A DNA stretch of 64,000 bases from NCBI GenBank assembly GCA_015234425.1, contig JADGNE010000064.1, positions 1-64,000 of the forward strand. Reading direction: 5' to 3'. The position numbers and the translations under genes are program-made. This DNA comes from Devosia sp. Its GTDB lineage: Bacteria; Pseudomonadota; Alphaproteobacteria; Rhizobiales; Devosiaceae. The notes under the pieces were generated by a model. That model saw only the letters and a list, made by a program, of their open reading frames with translations. It did not search any database and had not been told where the DNA came from. Positions within the stretch are counted from its first letter, which is position 1. Every line of letters starts with the position of its first letter. Shown here piece by piece: positions 42,825-52,159 of this stretch.

Positions 42825-44738
42825 TCAGCCGACGGCCTCGGGAATCCAGACGACCATCGAGCCCTGGTTGCGATTGGCCCAGAGGTAGTAGGGGATGGCC
42901 GTCAGCGTCGAGGAGGTCTCCGTTGGCGGGGCGGTTCGATAGAGTTCTGAGAAGTCTGCCTCCTCGATTGCCCGGCCATCGGCATGCAGCTTCACGATGC
43001 CGCCGAAGAGGTTTTTGTCCGTCTCGGCGCGCAGCTCGGCACTGCGCGGGAGTTTAAGGCGCTGGACCCTGCCCTCGCCATTGTCGGCTTCTTCCAGACA
43101 ATAGACCAGCGGCCCACGCTTGAGCGCAACGCGGCCGGCATCCATGATGACGCCGGGATGGGCGTAGAGACGGACAGGCGGCATGGGCAGCGTCAGGGTG
43201 ACGACGTCGCCCGTGGTCCACAGACGGTTGATGGTGGCATAGCCGGCCGTGGCCGATGAGACATCCACCGCTTCGCCGTTGACCGCCAGCTTTGCGTCAG
43301 AGCACCAGCCTGGAATACGCAGTTTGACGTCGAAGGTTTTGGGCGTTTCCGGATCGACATGAATGGTGATGTCGCCGGACCAGGGATAGTTGGAGACTTC
43401 CCTGAGGCTCACCCTGGTGCCTGAAATCTCCACATCCGAGGCGATGCCCCCGTAGAGGTGGAAGGCGACGCCATCGGCGGCGGTAGAGAGAAAATAGCCG
43501 CCGACCGAGGCCACGAGGCGCGAGACATTCATGGTGCAGCAGGGGCAGGTGTGCCAGTCCCAGCGGGTCGGCGTCCCATCGCTTTCGAGTGGGTTGGCGT
43601 AGAAATAATGCTCGCCGTCGCGGCTGAGGCCGGAGAGCGCGCCGTTGTACATGGCGAGCTCGAGGATATCGGCATATTTGCCATCGAGATCGAGATGGAG
43701 CATGCGCTGGGCCCAGAAGATCAGGGCGACGGAGGCGCAGGTTTCGGCATAGGCGGTCTGGTTGGGCAGATCGAAATCGTGGGTGAAGCCCTCGTTGTGT
43801 GCCGAGGGGCCGAGGCCAGCGGTCACATACATCTTGGTCTGCATGACGTCGTCCCAAAGGACTTCGCAGGCACGCTTTAGATCGGCGTCGCCAAGCTCGG
43901 CGGCGAGATCGGCCATGGCGGTATAGAGATACATGGCGCGCACGGCGTGGCCGACGACCTTGTCCTGCTCACGGACGGGTTTATGGCTTTGGGAATATTC
44001 GTAATTGCCGAAGACATAGCGCTGGCTGGCATCGCCGCCCTCGCGCTGGTCGCGCTCCCAGTCGAAATAGTGCGGCGGCTGGCGGCCACGCTCATTGATG
44101 AGATAGGTGGCGAAGTCGAGGTGCTTCTTTTCGCCGGTGAGGTAGTAGAGCTTCATCAGCGCGAGCTCGATTTCCTCGTGACCATCATAGCCGCGGCGCT
44201 GGCCCGGGCCGGTGCCGAACTCGGCGTAGATATGGTCGAGATAGCGCTCCATGATGTCGAGGAAGCGCCGGCGGCCGGTAACCTGGAAATAGGCCACAGC
44301 GCCTTCGAGGAGGTGGCCGGCATTGTACATCTCGTGATTGTCGCGCAGATTGGTCCAGCGTTTTTCGGGCTCGCGACCGAGGTACCAGCAATTGAGATAG
44401 CCGTCGGGCGCCTGGGCCTTTTCAAGATCGTCGATGGCAGCTTCTATCTTGGCTTCGATATCGGCATCGCGCCGATGGGCGAGCGCATAGCTGGCCGCCT
44501 CGATCCACTTGCCGACATCGCTGTCCCAGAACACCTGGACGGTAAAGCCATTGGGGTGACGCGGAAAGCGCAGCGGCGGCGGCGGGTTGGGGAGTTTGAG
44601 ACTGTCGAGAATGCCGTATTCGCCGAGCTTCTTGTGCTGACTGGGGACGGTGCGGTCGAGGACCGTGTCGAGCCGCTCATGCCAGAACTGGCCTTCCAGC
44701 TTGACCGACGGGAACGGGACGGGAGCGTAACGAGACAT
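42825..44738 (-). CDS. GH127 beta-L-arabinofuranosidase
   Basis: 637 aa, cytoplasmic (no signal peptide). The cysteine-zinc active site of GH127 is visible: TAYAETCASVALIFWAQR near residue 330 (Glu and Cys ligands) and WHTCPCCTMNVSRL near residue 400 (nucleophile and ligand cysteines), as in HypBA1. Members release L-arabinofuranose from plant hydroxyproline-linked or other arabinosides. It is the last gene of the leftward operon, 10 bases after the ABC ATPase stop, so the importer likely brings in short arabinosides that this enzyme cuts inside the cell. Confidence 0.92.
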   Translation of the reverse strand: MSRYAPVPFPSVKLEGQFWHERLDTVLDRTVPSQHKKLGEYGILDSLKLPNPPPPLRFPRHPNGFTVQVFWDSDVGKWIEAASYALAHRRDADIEAKIEAAIDDLEKAQAPDGYLNCWYLGREPEKRWTNLRDNHEMYNAGHLLEGAVAYFQVTGRRRFLDIMERYLDHIYAEFGTGPGQRRGYDGHEEIELALMKLYYLTGEKKHLDFATYLINERGRQPPHYFDWERDQREGGDASQRYVFGNYEYSQSHKPVREQDKVVGHAVRAMYLYTAMADLAAELGDADLKRACEVLWDDVMQTKMYVTAGLGPSAHNEGFTHDFDLPNQTAYAETCASVALIFWAQRMLHLDLDGKYADILELAMYNGALSGLSRDGEHYFYANPLESDGTPTRWDWHTCPCCTMNVSRLVASVGGYFLSTAADGVAFHLYGGIASDVEISGTRVSLREVSNYPWSGDITIHVDPETPKTFDVKLRIPGWCSDAKLAVNGEAVDVSSATAGYATINRLWTTGDVVTLTLPMPPVRLYAHPGVIMDAGRVALKRGPLVYCLEEADNGEGRVQRLKLPRSAELRAETDKNLFGGIVKLHADGRAIEEADFSELYRTAPPTETSSTLTAIPYYLWANRNQGSMVVWIPEAVG

Positions 44739-44748
44739 ATTTTGGCCC

Positions 44749-45807
44749 TTAGAGTGCGACGCCGGTTTGCGGATCGAAGAGGTGGATATTTTCGGGCGCT
44801 ATGGAGAGGCCGATGCGATCGCCTGGCTTGAGGCTCGAGCGCTCGGACTGCACCAGCTGGAAGGCGCCATCGGGCGAGGTCAGATAGGTGGCAGAACCGG
44901 TGGATTCGATGACACCGATCTCAAGATGGAAGGTGGCGTCGGTGGCAGCGGGCTGAAGGTGTTCGGGGCGCATGCCGACGACCACCGCCCTGCCCGGCTC
45001 GAGGCTGCGCGCCAGGGGTAATTCACCGGCGCCGTCAGCCAGAACAACCGATCTGCCAGCCTCGGCAATGCGGCCATCGATGAAATTCATGGCTGGGGAG
45101 CCGATGAAGCCGGCGACGAAGCGATTGACCGGCTTGTCATAGAGGTCGAGGGGGCGGCCCTGCTGCTCGATGATGCCATCGCGCATGACGACGACCCAGT
45201 CGGCCATGGTCATGGCCTCGATCTGATCGTGGGTGACATAGACCGAGGTGGCGCCGAGGCGATCATGGAGCGCGCGGATCTCCTTGCGCATCTGGACGCG
45301 CAACGCCGCGTCCAGATTGGAGAGCGGCTCATCAAAGAGGAAGGCCTTGGGGTTACGGATGATGGCCCGGCCCATGGCGACGCGCTGGCGCTGGCCGCCG
45401 GACAGCTGGCGGGGATAGCGGCCAAGGAGCTGGGAGAGACCGGTAGTAGCCGCGACTTCGGCAGCCTTGGCCTTTGCCTCGGCCTTCCCGACGCCATGAA
45501 GGCGCAGCGAATAGGTGAGGTTTTCCTCGACCGTCATATGCGGATAGAGCGCATAGGACTGGAACACCATGGCGATGTCGCGGTGGCGCGGAGGCACACC
45601 TGTCATGGTCTTTCCGGCGATCTTGAGCTCGCCCGCGGTAATGGTTTCGAGCCCGGCGATGGAGCGCAGCAGCGTGGACTTGCCACAGCCGGACGGGCCA
45701 ACCAGGGCGACGAAACTGCCCTTGTCGATGGTGAGCGAGACATTCTTGAGGGCGTGGAAGACCCCATAGTGCTTGTCGATGCCGTTGAGCTCGATCTGTG
45801 CGGTCAT
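44749..45807 (-). CDS. sugar ABC importer ATPase (UgpC/MsmK type)
   Basis: About 352 aa. Walker A GPSGCGKST at residues 37-45, signature LSGGQRQRVAMGRAII, Walker B AFLFDEPLSNLDAAL and a C-terminal TOBE domain ending IHLFDPQTGVAL. ATG 45807 overlaps the stop of the MalG-type permease by four bases. The long frame upstream is shadow. Confidence 0.92.
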   Translation of the reverse strand: MTAQIELNGIDKHYGVFHALKNVSLTIDKGSFVALVGPSGCGKSTLLRSIAGLETITAGELKIAGKTMTGVPPRHRDIAMVFQSYALYPHMTVEENLTYSLRLHGVGKAEAKAKAAEVAATTGLSQLLGRYPRQLSGGQRQRVAMGRAIIRNPKAFLFDEPLSNLDAALRVQMRKEIRALHDRLGATSVYVTHDQIEAMTMADWVVVMRDGIIEQQGRPLDLYDKPVNRFVAGFIGSPAMNFIDGRIAEAGRSVVLADGAGELPLARSLEPGRAVVVGMRPEHLQPAATDATFHLEIGVIESTGSATYLTSPDGAFQLVQSERSSLKPGDRIGLSIAPENIHLFDPQTGVAL

Positions 45808-46631
45808 TTGAGGGCTCCCGAGGTGAGGCCGGAGACAATGCGGCGCTGCAGGATGACGAAGGCGAGGAGGATCGGCGTCACATAGATGGCCGAATAGGCC
45901 ATGATCGAACTCCAGTCGGTGGAGTTGGGACCGAGGAAGCCCGAGAGGCCAACGCTGGCCGGCTGCTGGCTCGGGCTCTGGATGATCGACTTGGAGTAGA
46001 TGTATTCGCCGAAGGCACTCATGAAGGTGAGGATGGCGCAGACGAGAATGCCGTTTCGCGCCAGCGGCAGGACGATGGAGAAAAAGGCCCCGATGCGGGA
46101 ATTGCCATCGACCAGCGCGGCTTCCTCGAGTTCGCGCGGGACACTCATGAATGTCGCGCGCACCAGCACGACGAAGAACGGCATGGCCTTGGCGGCCGCG
46201 GCCAGCACCACCGCGGTGCGCGGATAGTTGAGGAGGCCAATCTGGTTGAAGCCAACGAAGAGCGGCGTCACCATCACCGATGCCGGCAGGACCTGCAGCA
46301 TCAGCACGCAGAAGAGCCCGACATCGATCCAGACATTGCGGTAGCGCGCGAGCACATAGGCGCAACCGGTGCCGAGAATGACGGTGATGGCGGTGACGCC
46401 ACCGGCGATGAGCACCGAATTGGTGAGGAAGGTCGGCATGGCGCGCCGGGCCCAGACTTCGGGGTAAATCCCGGGGTTGGGGTTGTTGGGCCAGAAGGTC
46501 GGCGGATTGGCGAACATCTCCGAGCCGGTCTTGAGGCTGGTGACGTACATCCAATAGAGCGGGAAGAGATAGACAGCTGCCAGCGCCAAGGCGACGACGA
46601 GCAGGAACCAGGGTGTGTAGGTCTTGGTCAT
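45804..46631 (-). CDS. sugar ABC importer permease (MalG type)
   Basis: 275 aa, six helices, with coupling loop PRELEEAALVDGNSRIGAFF near residue 175. It overlaps both neighbours by four bases. Partner of the MalF-type protein at 46628. Confidence 0.9.
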   Translation of the reverse strand: MTKTYTPWFLLVVALALAAVYLFPLYWMYVTSLKTGSEMFANPPTFWPNNPNPGIYPEVWARRAMPTFLTNSVLIAGGVTAITVILGTGCAYVLARYRNVWIDVGLFCVLMLQVLPASVMVTPLFVGFNQIGLLNYPRTAVVLAAAAKAMPFFVVLVRATFMSVPRELEEAALVDGNSRIGAFFSIVLPLARNGILVCAILTFMSAFGEYIYSKSIIQSPSQQPASVGLSGFLGPNSTDWSSIMAYSAIYVTPILLAFVILQRRIVSGLTSGALK

Positions 46632-47530
46632 CCGCGCACCTCGTGGCGCGTCGAGCGCACGTAGACAACTGAGGCAAAGAGCACGAGCAGGAACATCATG
46701 ACCGAAACGGTTGCGCCCTTGGCGAAGTCATAGAGCTGGAAGCTCAATTGCCAGGACCAGAAGCCAGCGACGTTGGAGGTGTTTGCCGGACCGCCCTCGG
46801 TGAGCGCGGGAAACAGATCGAACTGCTGGAGCGTGCCGATCAGGCCCAGCGAGAGCACTGCACCAATGGTGGGGCGCATCATCGGCAGGGTGATGGTCCA
46901 GAAGCGCTGGAAGGCATTGGCGCCATCGAGCTCGGCGGCCTCGTAGAGATCCTTGGGGATTGCGGCGAGCCCAACCGAGAGCAGCAGCATGTTGAAGGCG
47001 AGGCCGAGCCAGATGTTGGCGATGATGACGGCCCAGATGGAGAAATTCGGGTCCGACTTCCAGAAGATGTTGGACTGGATGATGCCAAGGCTCTTGAGGA
47101 TGACATTGAGCACGCCGAAATCGCCGGCGAGGATCCAGCTCCAGATGGCGCCGACCACAAGGCCGGGCATGACCCAGGAGACGAGGAACAGGCCGCGGAT
47201 GGTGGAGGCGCCGGGGAAATTCTGGGCGAAGAACAGTGCCAGGGCGAAGCCGAGCACGAACTGTCCGGTCATCGAACCGAAGACGAAGATCAGCGTGTTG
47301 CGGGTGACGAGCCAGAATTCGGGCTGGCGCACCACGGCGACATAATTGTCAAAGCCGACAAAGGGCCGGAACAGCACGCCAAGGGTGAACATGTCCACCT
47401 GCTGGAAGCTCATCAGCACATTGTAGATGAGCGGTGCGCCGGCCAGGGCGACAAGGAAAAGCAGAGCGGCGCCCACGAGAAGGATGTCGAACCCTACCCC
47501 GTCTCGCAGCCAATTGAGAAATCGCGACAC
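46628..47530 (-). CDS. sugar ABC importer permease (MalF type)
   Basis: 300 aa, six helices, coupling loop PKDLYEAAELDGANAFQRFW near residue 200. Start ATG 47530 lies 68 bases after the binding protein stop, behind a T-tailed hairpin. Confidence 0.9.
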   Translation of the reverse strand: MSRFLNWLRDGVGFDILLVGAALLFLVALAGAPLIYNVLMSFQQVDMFTLGVLFRPFVGFDNYVAVVRQPEFWLVTRNTLIFVFGSMTGQFVLGFALALFFAQNFPGASTIRGLFLVSWVMPGLVVGAIWSWILAGDFGVLNVILKSLGIIQSNIFWKSDPNFSIWAVIIANIWLGLAFNMLLLSVGLAAIPKDLYEAAELDGANAFQRFWTITLPMMRPTIGAVLSLGLIGTLQQFDLFPALTEGGPANTSNVAGFWSWQLSFQLYDFAKGATVSVMMFLLVLFASVVYVRSTRHEVRG

Positions 47531-47551
47531 CGGATCCTCCAGGACTTATGG

Positions 47552-47583
47552 AAAAAAGCCGGCCAGAGAGCGCTCCGGCCGGC
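47552..47583 (-). terminator. terminator-like hairpin after the binding-protein gene
   Basis: On the minus strand, a GCCGGCC stem (arms 47577-47583 and 47558-47564) is followed by TTTTTT (47557-47552). It could end part of the transcripts after the binding protein gene, giving less permease. Confidence 0.7.
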
Positions 47584-47598
47584 CAGTGGTCGGGAGGA

Positions 47599-48828
47599 CT
47601 ATTTTCCGAAGATAGTGTCGATGGTGGCCTGGGCCTGGTTGAGCGCGTCCATGGCGGACATCTGACCGGTCAGCGCCTGCTGCTCGGCGTCATAGATGGC
47701 CTTGGAGATCTTCTGCCATTCCGGATGCGGGCCACGCGGCTGAGCGAACTGCAGCTGCTCCTGGAACACCTTGAGAGCCGCGTCCTTTTTCTCGATGCCG
47801 GTGACCGGCAGCTCGATATCGCCACGCGCCGGCAGATTGCCGAATTCGGGGAAGATGCGGTCTTCCTGATCTACGAAATATTCGAGCAGGCGGAAGGCTT
47901 CATCAGGATGCTGGGTGTTGGCCATGATGCCCCAGTTGAAGCCGCCGAGCGCGGAAGAGCGCTCATCATCTGCTTCGATGGTGGGCAGAAGGGCGACGCC
48001 CCAGTCGAACTGGGCGTCCTCGACCATGCGGTCGATTTCCCACGGACCGGAGATGGCCATGGCGGCATTGCCCGAATTGAACACGCCGGTGGAATCCCAC
48101 TGGCCGAGGCTGAGCACGTCGCGGCTGGCGTAGCCATTGTCGATCAGGCTCTTCCAGATATCGAGGACTTTTGCCGCACCCTCGGTGTTGACCTTGTCGG
48201 CGCCACCGCCGGACATCTGGATGATGGGCAGGAACTGGAAAGTGCCTTCTTCACCGGCGCGGGCCGAGAAGGTGATGCCATAGACATTGCTGGCGGGGTC
48301 GGTCAGCTTGGCGGCGTATTCGGCCACTTCGTCCCAGGTCTTGGGTGGCTCGGTCAACCCGGCTTTAGCGAAGAGATCCTTGTTGTAGAAGATGCCGATG
48401 GTGTCGGTGTATTTGGGCAGGCCGAACAGCTTGCCATCCCAGGTGACCGAATTGAGCGGACCGGCGAAATATTCCGCCTTGCTGATGATATCGGAGGCAG
48501 CGACGCGATCAGTGATATCGAGCATGGCCCCGCGCGAAGAGAACAGCGCGAAATCGGGATTGTCGAAGGAGACGATGTCGGGCGCATTGCCGGTAGCGAA
48601 GGCGCGCAGGGTCTCGTTGACGATCTCATCGAAGGGGACGGCGCGATACTCGACAACGATATCCTCGTTGGCGTCATCGAATTCCTTGGAATAGGTATCG
48701 GCAATGCCCGGCCGATCGACACCGTCGATGGACCAGACCTTGAGCGTTACCTGTGCGTAAGCGGGCGTTGCGGCGATCAATGCGCCGAAGGCGAGACCGG
48801 CCAATAGACCGAGCTTGGTAAACTGCAT
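47599..48828 (-). CDS. sugar ABC importer binding protein
   Basis: About 409 aa, solute-binding family 1, signal peptide ending AYAQ. The mature start VTLKVWSIDGVDRPG and MAISGPWEIDRM are typical of CUT1 binding proteins. ATG 48828 has a strong AGGGAGGATA site. It lies 110 bases after the lacI stop at 48939. Linked to GH127, so the likely ligand is an arabinoside. Confidence 0.88.
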   Translation of the reverse strand: MQFTKLGLLAGLAFGALIAATPAYAQVTLKVWSIDGVDRPGIADTYSKEFDDANEDIVVEYRAVPFDEIVNETLRAFATGNAPDIVSFDNPDFALFSSRGAMLDITDRVAASDIISKAEYFAGPLNSVTWDGKLFGLPKYTDTIGIFYNKDLFAKAGLTEPPKTWDEVAEYAAKLTDPASNVYGITFSARAGEEGTFQFLPIIQMSGGGADKVNTEGAAKVLDIWKSLIDNGYASRDVLSLGQWDSTGVFNSGNAAMAISGPWEIDRMVEDAQFDWGVALLPTIEADDERSSALGGFNWGIMANTQHPDEAFRLLEYFVDQEDRIFPEFGNLPARGDIELPVTGIEKKDAALKVFQEQLQFAQPRGPHPEWQKISKAIYDAEQQALTGQMSAMDALNQAQATIDTIFGK

Positions 48829-48938
48829 TATATCCTCCCTTGCGGCCTCGGCCGCGATCCGTGCCGCATCGGGTTTCCTCTTCCCGAGCGGTACTTTCCT
48901 CGCTGCCATGGGCACGCCAATGCCTGTGGCAGCACTCC

Positions 48939-49976
48939 CTATGCCTCGTGCGTCACCCACCCTTGCGCTTGCGCGGCGAAGATTTCGCTGCCGCAGGATT
49001 GGCGGACGACGAGTTTGCATGGCAGCGTGCGGATGCCCGGCTCGACCGGCTTGCCCTCGGCAAGCTCCAGGATCAGGCGTCCGGCCTCGCGGCCGAGTTC
49101 CTTCAAATTCATGTCGATGGTGGTGAGCGGCGGGCGCGTGGCCGCCGAGACGATTTCCCAATTATCAAAGCCGATCACCGATACTTCCTCGGGCACCGAG
49201 ACGCCCCGCTCGCGCAGGGCATCGACGACGCCGCGGGCGATCTGGTCATTGCCGCAGAAAATGCCGTCCGGAACGTCACTACCAGACCAGAGCCGGGCAA
49301 TCGCTTCGTGTCCCCAGGCCTCGGACCATGGTCCATGCAGCACAGACGCGCCCGCCCCCGCCAGAGTGCGGAAGGCCGTTGCGCGGGCGGATACCGAGGC
49401 GAAACTCTCCGGGCCGGTGATATGAACGAGGTTGCGACGGCCAAGGTCGAGCAGATGCTCGGTGGCGAGGCGGCCGCCGAGAGCGTCATCGGAGACAAGG
49501 GTGACCGCGTCGTCCGGGCCTTGGGTGAAGGCATAGACGACCGGCACCGGCAGATTGGAAAGATCGACCGGCAGGCGGCGGTCGATGCGCTTGCCGGTGG
49601 CGATGATGCCGTCGACCTGTTTGTCGAGCATGGCGTCGACGTGGATTTTTCCCAGGGCCGCATCGTCTTCGATACCGCACAGAAACACCGACACGCCCTG
49701 ATCGATCAGCGCTTCATTGATCCCGGCCATCACCGGGAGGGTGAAGCGGCCATAGGTATCATTGGTGAGCAGCCCGATGGTGAAGCTGCGCTGGCTGGTC
49801 AGCGCCCGCGCCATGGCGTTGGGCCGAAAGCCCAGGCTGGCCGCCGTTTCTTTGACTCGAGCGCGGGTCTCCTCGGTCATCCGGCCGGTGTCGTTGAGGG
49901 CTTTCGAGGCAGTCGCAACGCTGACGCCGGCCATGCGGGCGACGTCATAGATGCGAATGCGTTCTGCCTTGACCAC
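48939..49976 (-). CDS. LacI-family transcriptional regulator 2
   Basis: About 345 aa. The HTH reads IYDVARMAGVSVATASKALN and the hinge SLGFRPNAMARALTSQRS; the effector domain contains SVIGFDNWEIVSAATRPPLT. GTG 49976 is used because GAGG lies eight bases before it; a TTG at 49991 is an alternative giving 350 aa. A LacI-type site lies upstream at 50016. It precedes the arabinoside importer genes and probably controls them. Confidence 0.85.
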   Translation of the reverse strand: MVKAERIRIYDVARMAGVSVATASKALNDTGRMTEETRARVKETAASLGFRPNAMARALTSQRSFTIGLLTNDTYGRFTLPVMAGINEALIDQGVSVFLCGIEDDAALGKIHVDAMLDKQVDGIIATGKRIDRRLPVDLSNLPVPVVYAFTQGPDDAVTLVSDDALGGRLATEHLLDLGRRNLVHITGPESFASVSARATAFRTLAGAGASVLHGPWSEAWGHEAIARLWSGSDVPDGIFCGNDQIARGVVDALRERGVSVPEEVSVIGFDNWEIVSAATRPPLTTIDMNLKELGREAGRLILELAEGKPVEPGIRTLPCKLVVRQSCGSEIFAAQAQGWVTHEA

Positions 49977-50015
49977 GTCCAGATACCTCAAAGGAAAACC
50001 CTTTTCTCAGGTTAG

Positions 50016-50029
50016 GTAAAACGGTTTCT
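50016..50029. promoter_or_regulatory. LacI-type operator upstream of regulator 2
   Basis: GTAAAACGGTTTCT has the AANCGNTTNC core of LacI sites, with imperfect ends. It lies in the gap between the TIM-barrel gene stop and the lacI start. Confidence 0.55.
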
Positions 50030-50057
50030 CAACTTCCGTCAATAGTCATACTAATTC

Positions 50058-50954
50058 TTATGCGCCGACGTAATCGCCGCCGCGCGCTGCCTTGAGATGA
50101 TTGAGGCCATGCACCTGACCGGTCATCTCCAGCGCATCGCGATAGACCGGGTCATGCCAGCCTTCGATGTCGATGGAGCCCGACCAGCCGGCCAGCCGCA
50201 GTTCGGAAATGATGTCGGCCCAATTGCTGTCGCCGAATCCCGGCGTGCGCATGAAGACGAAGGGATGTTTGCCGAAAATGCCGTGTTCCCGGATCACGTC
50301 CCAGCGGATGGTGGCGTCCTTGCCGTGCACGTGGAAAATCTTGTGCGCCCATTTGCGGATCTGCGGCAGTGGATCGATCAGATAGACCATCTGGTGGCAG
50401 GGCTCCCACTCGAGCCCGATATTGTCCTGCGGCGTTTCGTTGAACATCAGTTCCCAGGCGTCGGGATTATGCGCGATGTTCCAGTCGCCGGTCTGCCAAT
50501 TGCCCTCCATCGAGCAGTTTTCGAATGCAATGCGGATGCCCTTGTCGGCGGCGCGCTGGGCCAGTTCGGTCCAGACCTTCTTGTATTGCGGCAGGCTATC
50601 GGTCAGCACTTTGTTACGGATCCGCCCGGTGAAGCCGGCGACGCAGGTGGCGCCGAAATGGTGGGCATTGTCGATGCAGTCCTTCCAGCCCTGCAGGGTC
50701 TGGCGGTCCATCTCCTGATCTTCGAGCACATTGCCGAACATGCCGAGAGTGGAGATGGTGATATCGCGATCGCCGATGGCATCGCGGCAGCGCTTGCCAA
50801 GCTCGGCCAGATCCTGGCCGTTGGTGGTTTGCCAGAAGAACGGCTCAAAACTCTCGAAGCCCAGATCGGCGATTTCGGCGATGCGCTCGGCGGCCTTGCC
50901 GGCGGATGCGGAAACCATGGTGCCGATGCGAATGGATTTTGCGGGGTCGCTCAA
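50058..50954 (-). CDS. TIM-barrel sugar-phosphate isomerase/epimerase-like protein C
   Basis: About 298 aa. It carries the metal-binding blocks AFENCSMEGNWQTGDWNI, IGLEWEPCHQMVYLIDPL, FHVHGKDATIRWDVI and IDIEGWHDPVYRDALEMTG. The start is TTG 50954 with AGGAAC before it, overlapping the upstream stop region; the open frame to 51017 is the shadow of the dehydrogenase gene. It probably acts on the product of the neighbouring dehydrogenase. Confidence 0.82.
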   Translation of the reverse strand: MSDPAKSIRIGTMVSASAGKAAERIAEIADLGFESFEPFFWQTTNGQDLAELGKRCRDAIGDRDITISTLGMFGNVLEDQEMDRQTLQGWKDCIDNAHHFGATCVAGFTGRIRNKVLTDSLPQYKKVWTELAQRAADKGIRIAFENCSMEGNWQTGDWNIAHNPDAWELMFNETPQDNIGLEWEPCHQMVYLIDPLPQIRKWAHKIFHVHGKDATIRWDVIREHGIFGKHPFVFMRTPGFGDSNWADIISELRLAGWSGSIDIEGWHDPVYRDALEMTGQVHGLNHLKAARGGDYVGA

Positions 50955-50964
50955 AGTGCTGTTC

Positions 50965-51999
50965 CTAGAGTTCGATGGCCACACGCTGTCCCTTGCGCGC
51001 GCTTTCGATCGCGGCAAAGACCATGGCGAGGCTCTTGATGTTGTCGGATGAAACGGTTTCCGGCTGGCGGCCGGTTTCTATGGCGGCGAGGAAGTCGGCG
51101 ATGACACTGGCGTGGCCATGCGTCTGGCCCTCATCGGCAGGTGGCGGGATGTCGATGGCTGCGAGATCGCGGAAGAAACCGGTGTCGCCTGTGGCGATCT
51201 TCGCCTCGAAGGCGTCGGCGCCATCCCAGAGCACGGTGCCCTTGCTGCCAACAATGCGCCAGGCACTTTCCCAGGAGGTATTGGCCCCCTCGGCAGCCCA
51301 GGAGCCGCGATAGTTTAAGACCACATTGTCCTCGAGCTCGAAGATCGCATTCGCGGCGGCGCCGTGGCGATACCAGGAGCCCGGTGGATTGGTCTCGAGG
51401 CAATAGACGGCCTTTGGGGTCTTGCCGGACATGAAACGAGCGGCGTCCAGCGTGTGGATCGCCATGTCGAGCAGCAGCACGTTTTCCATTTCATCGCGAA
51501 AACCGCCGAAATGGGCGCCGATGAAGAAATCGCAATTGAGGCTGGCCAGCTCGCCGATGGCGCCGCTTTCGATGAGACGGCGGATGCGCCGAACGCCCGG
51601 GATGAAGCGACGGTTCTGCACCACCGCGTGAATGCGAGAGGCGGCCTTCGCCTCGGCGAGCAGATGCCGCGCCTCGGTGAGGCTCGCGGCCATCGGCTTT
51701 TCGCTGAGCACGTGGCAGCCGTGGCGCAGTCCGGTCTCGACAACGCCGGCACGCGCCGGGGGAACGACGACGTCGAAAAGAAGATCGGGCCTGGTTTCGG
51801 CCAGTACCGCGCCGAGATCGGAACCGATGGTGGCCGCGGAGAGGCCGAACTCGGCGGCGCGCGCCGATGCGACTGCAGGATCGAGGTCGACGAGGCCGAC
51901 AATCTCCACCCTGCCCCTGAGCAGATCATGCTCATGAATGGCCGTCAGCCAACCTTTGGACATGGCGCCGCAACCGGCCAAAACCGCTCTGAATACCAA
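50965..51999 (-). CDS. Gfo/Idh/MocA-family oxidoreductase C
   Basis: About 344 aa. The Rossmann motif is AVLAGCGAMSKGWL, the catalytic lysine is in HVLSEKPMAAS and the active-site segment is MENVLLLDMAIHTLDAARFM. I chose TTG 51999, which has a strong GGGAGG site; an upstream start at 52044 lacks one. First gene after the palindromic LacI operators, coupled to the TIM-barrel gene. Confidence 0.85.
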   Translation of the reverse strand: MVFRAVLAGCGAMSKGWLTAIHEHDLLRGRVEIVGLVDLDPAVASARAAEFGLSAATIGSDLGAVLAETRPDLLFDVVVPPARAGVVETGLRHGCHVLSEKPMAASLTEARHLLAEAKAASRIHAVVQNRRFIPGVRRIRRLIESGAIGELASLNCDFFIGAHFGGFRDEMENVLLLDMAIHTLDAARFMSGKTPKAVYCLETNPPGSWYRHGAAANAIFELEDNVVLNYRGSWAAEGANTSWESAWRIVGSKGTVLWDGADAFEAKIATGDTGFFRDLAAIDIPPPADEGQTHGHASVIADFLAAIETGRQPETVSSDNIKSLAMVFAAIESARKGQRVAIEL

Positions 52000-52058
52000 G
52001 GCAACCTCCCAACGGACCGCTCGCATCGCTGCCGTATTCGGCATTTTCGAAACTGGCC

Positions 52059-52072
52059 CGTAAACGTTTACG
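52059..52072. promoter_or_regulatory. LacI-type operator, perfect palindrome
   Basis: CGTAAACGTTTACG is a perfect 14-bp palindrome in the divergent region between the dehydrogenase gene and lacI at 52160. Confidence 0.75.
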
Positions 52073-52110
52073 ACGCTATTATTTGAACCGCAGACGTGTC
52101 AATGGGGAAT

Positions 52111-52124
52111 CGTAAACGTTTCTG
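52111..52124. promoter_or_regulatory. second LacI-type operator
   Basis: CGTAAACGTTTCTG shares the first eleven bases of the palindrome at 52059. Centres are 52 bases apart, about five helical turns, so cooperative binding or looping is possible. Confidence 0.7.
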
Positions 52125-52159
52125 GAGCCAGCCAGAGCGCGGGGAGGAAGCCAGCAAGC

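Noticed and set aside
44749..46677. A 642-residue apparent fusion protein ending in an ABC ATPase
   Set aside because: The first 290 residues are the out-of-frame reading of the MalG-type permease; the ATPase starts at 45807.
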